Origin: Sphingobacteriaceae bacterium
Lineage (GTDB): Bacteria > Bacteroidota > Bacteroidia > UBA7662
Direction: 5' to 3'
DNA length: 64,000 nt
Assembly (NCBI GenBank): GCA_013824115.1
Contig: PNNG01000010.1
Location: forward strand, 122,461 to 186,460
The notes below the pieces were generated by a model that ran no database searches, was not told where the DNA came from, and worked only from the letters and a program-made list of their open reading frames with translations. The position numbers and the translations under genes were made by a program. Shown in pieces: positions 63,098-64,000 of the stretch (the stretch's first letter is position 1; each line of letters begins with the position of its first letter).

Positions 63098-63733
63098 ATG
63101 AGCAAACACATTCTATACCTGGCGCTGTTGTTAAGCACTTCTTGTGGCAATATATTTCAGCCAAGCCCGCTTACATTGCCCGAAGCAACCCAAACAGGCG
63201 CCAATACGGCCGGCTTTCGCATTGGGGAAGAAGTGGTAGTTCCCATCGAACGCGCATTTTCCAAATATACTTCACATACGGGCAACGCTCAGACTTGGGA
63301 GTTAAGCATGTTTATAGATTGTGTTTCTGATTACCGAAAAATGCATTATGAATTTGACCTGATTTTACGTGATAGTTTGATTTTGAATACAACTTATTTG
63401 GCCAATGCGGCTTGTGGAGAATTCTACACCAGGCCTTCTTTTTGTGTTACCCTGGAAGACAAGCGGCGAAATATCACCTATGCTGCCGACCCCAACCACG
63501 CCTTTTCATTAACCATTAACCATTATGCGCCCGGGCCCTTGGTGTTTGCACCCAGTATTTCGTTTGCTGGCGATACCATGTATACGCACCGCCGCTCAGT
63601 GATTTGCTCGGGTACCTTCAAGGGCGTGCTCCGCAGCAGCAATGGCCGTTTGATCAATCTGGAAGACGGGCGTTTCGATTTTCAGGATGTGCAATGGCTT
63701 CGGTTGGAGTCGTACGAAATACCTACAGAATGA
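63098..63733 (+). CDS. Lipoprotein with LPEATxTGANTxGF motif
   Basis: LALLLSTSCGN lipobox; LTLPEATQTGANTAGFRIGEEVVVP. Confidence 0.65.
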   Translation: MSKHILYLALLLSTSCGNIFQPSPLTLPEATQTGANTAGFRIGEEVVVPIERAFSKYTSHTGNAQTWELSMFIDCVSDYRKMHYEFDLILRDSLILNTTYLANAACGEFYTRPSFCVTLEDKRRNITYAADPNHAFSLTINHYAPGPLVFAPSISFAGDTMYTHRRSVICSGTFKGVLRSSNGRLINLEDGRFDFQDVQWLRLESYEIPTE

Positions 63734-64000
63734 GCCTGTACCCCACAGCTTTGTTTTGCGCGAAGCCTAGCCTTCGGAAGGGCTTTTTTGTTTTGCTCTT
63801 GCTGTTGGGCAGCCTGACGGCCTGCCTCAAAGACACTTCCTGGGGCAATTACCAATTGCCTGAGGCCACCCGTACAGGCGCCAATACCGTGGGCTTTAAG
63901 TTGGGGGAAACGGTGATTGTACCTGCCGGCTGGACCCGTGCGAATAATTTAAGCTCCGATGCCAGCAGTACACGAATTTATATCCATCTGCGCTGCAAAA
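63730..64000 (+). CDS. Paralogous lipoprotein, 3' end outside window
   Basis: MSLYPTALFCAKPSLRKGFFVLLLLLGSLTACLKDTSWGNYQLPEATRTGANTVGFKLGETVIVPAG...; ATGA overlap with upstream gene. Confidence 0.7.
   Translation, partial: MSLYPTALFCAKPSLRKGFFVLLLLLGSLTACLKDTSWGNYQLPEATRTGANTVGFKLGETVIVPAGWTRANNLSSDASSTRIYIHLRCK

Overview
The window is a 64 kb chromosomal segment that looks like a Bacteroidota genome. Supporting signs are T9SS-type C-terminal sorting signals, a DUF5686/CarboxypepD_reg outer-membrane protein, a Lacal_2735-family protein, TAnnTTTG-type promoters and many small lipoproteins. Most of it is ordinary housekeeping and metabolic content. This includes mfd (5'-truncated by the window), a compact five-gene mevalonate/prenyltransferase operon, thiN, acyl-CoA dehydrogenase, a PiT-like transporter, apaG, paaABCD with a TetR regulator, map, yebC, an M13 peptidase, ppa, an FeS-type photolyase, cyanophycin synthetase, a TonB receptor with crtW, GPx, GH13, a YtcJ-like amidohydrolase, NlpC/P60, adk, obgE, an M20 amidohydrolase, deoC and secA. 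The accessory content that merits a second look is: (1) a RAYT (REP-associated Y1 transposase) gene next to three composite two-hairpin REP units; (2) a 103-bp, hairpin-capable tandem repeat array of about 6 copies; (3) an 81-bp repeat array built on CGCAGAC heptamers; (4) a HepT/MntA module whose HepT frame breaks 19 codons before a perfect ATGA junction with mntA; (5) an antitoxin/PIN-toxin pair with an in-frame TGA in the toxin; (6) an intact HipBA module with palindromic candidate operators and a downstream orphan antitoxin; (7) a AAA/DUF4143 ATPase gene preceded by three TTGCTTTT boxes at 33/32-bp spacing. No rRNA, tRNA or CRISPR array was recognised. All family calls come from reading the sequence by eye; no database search was run.
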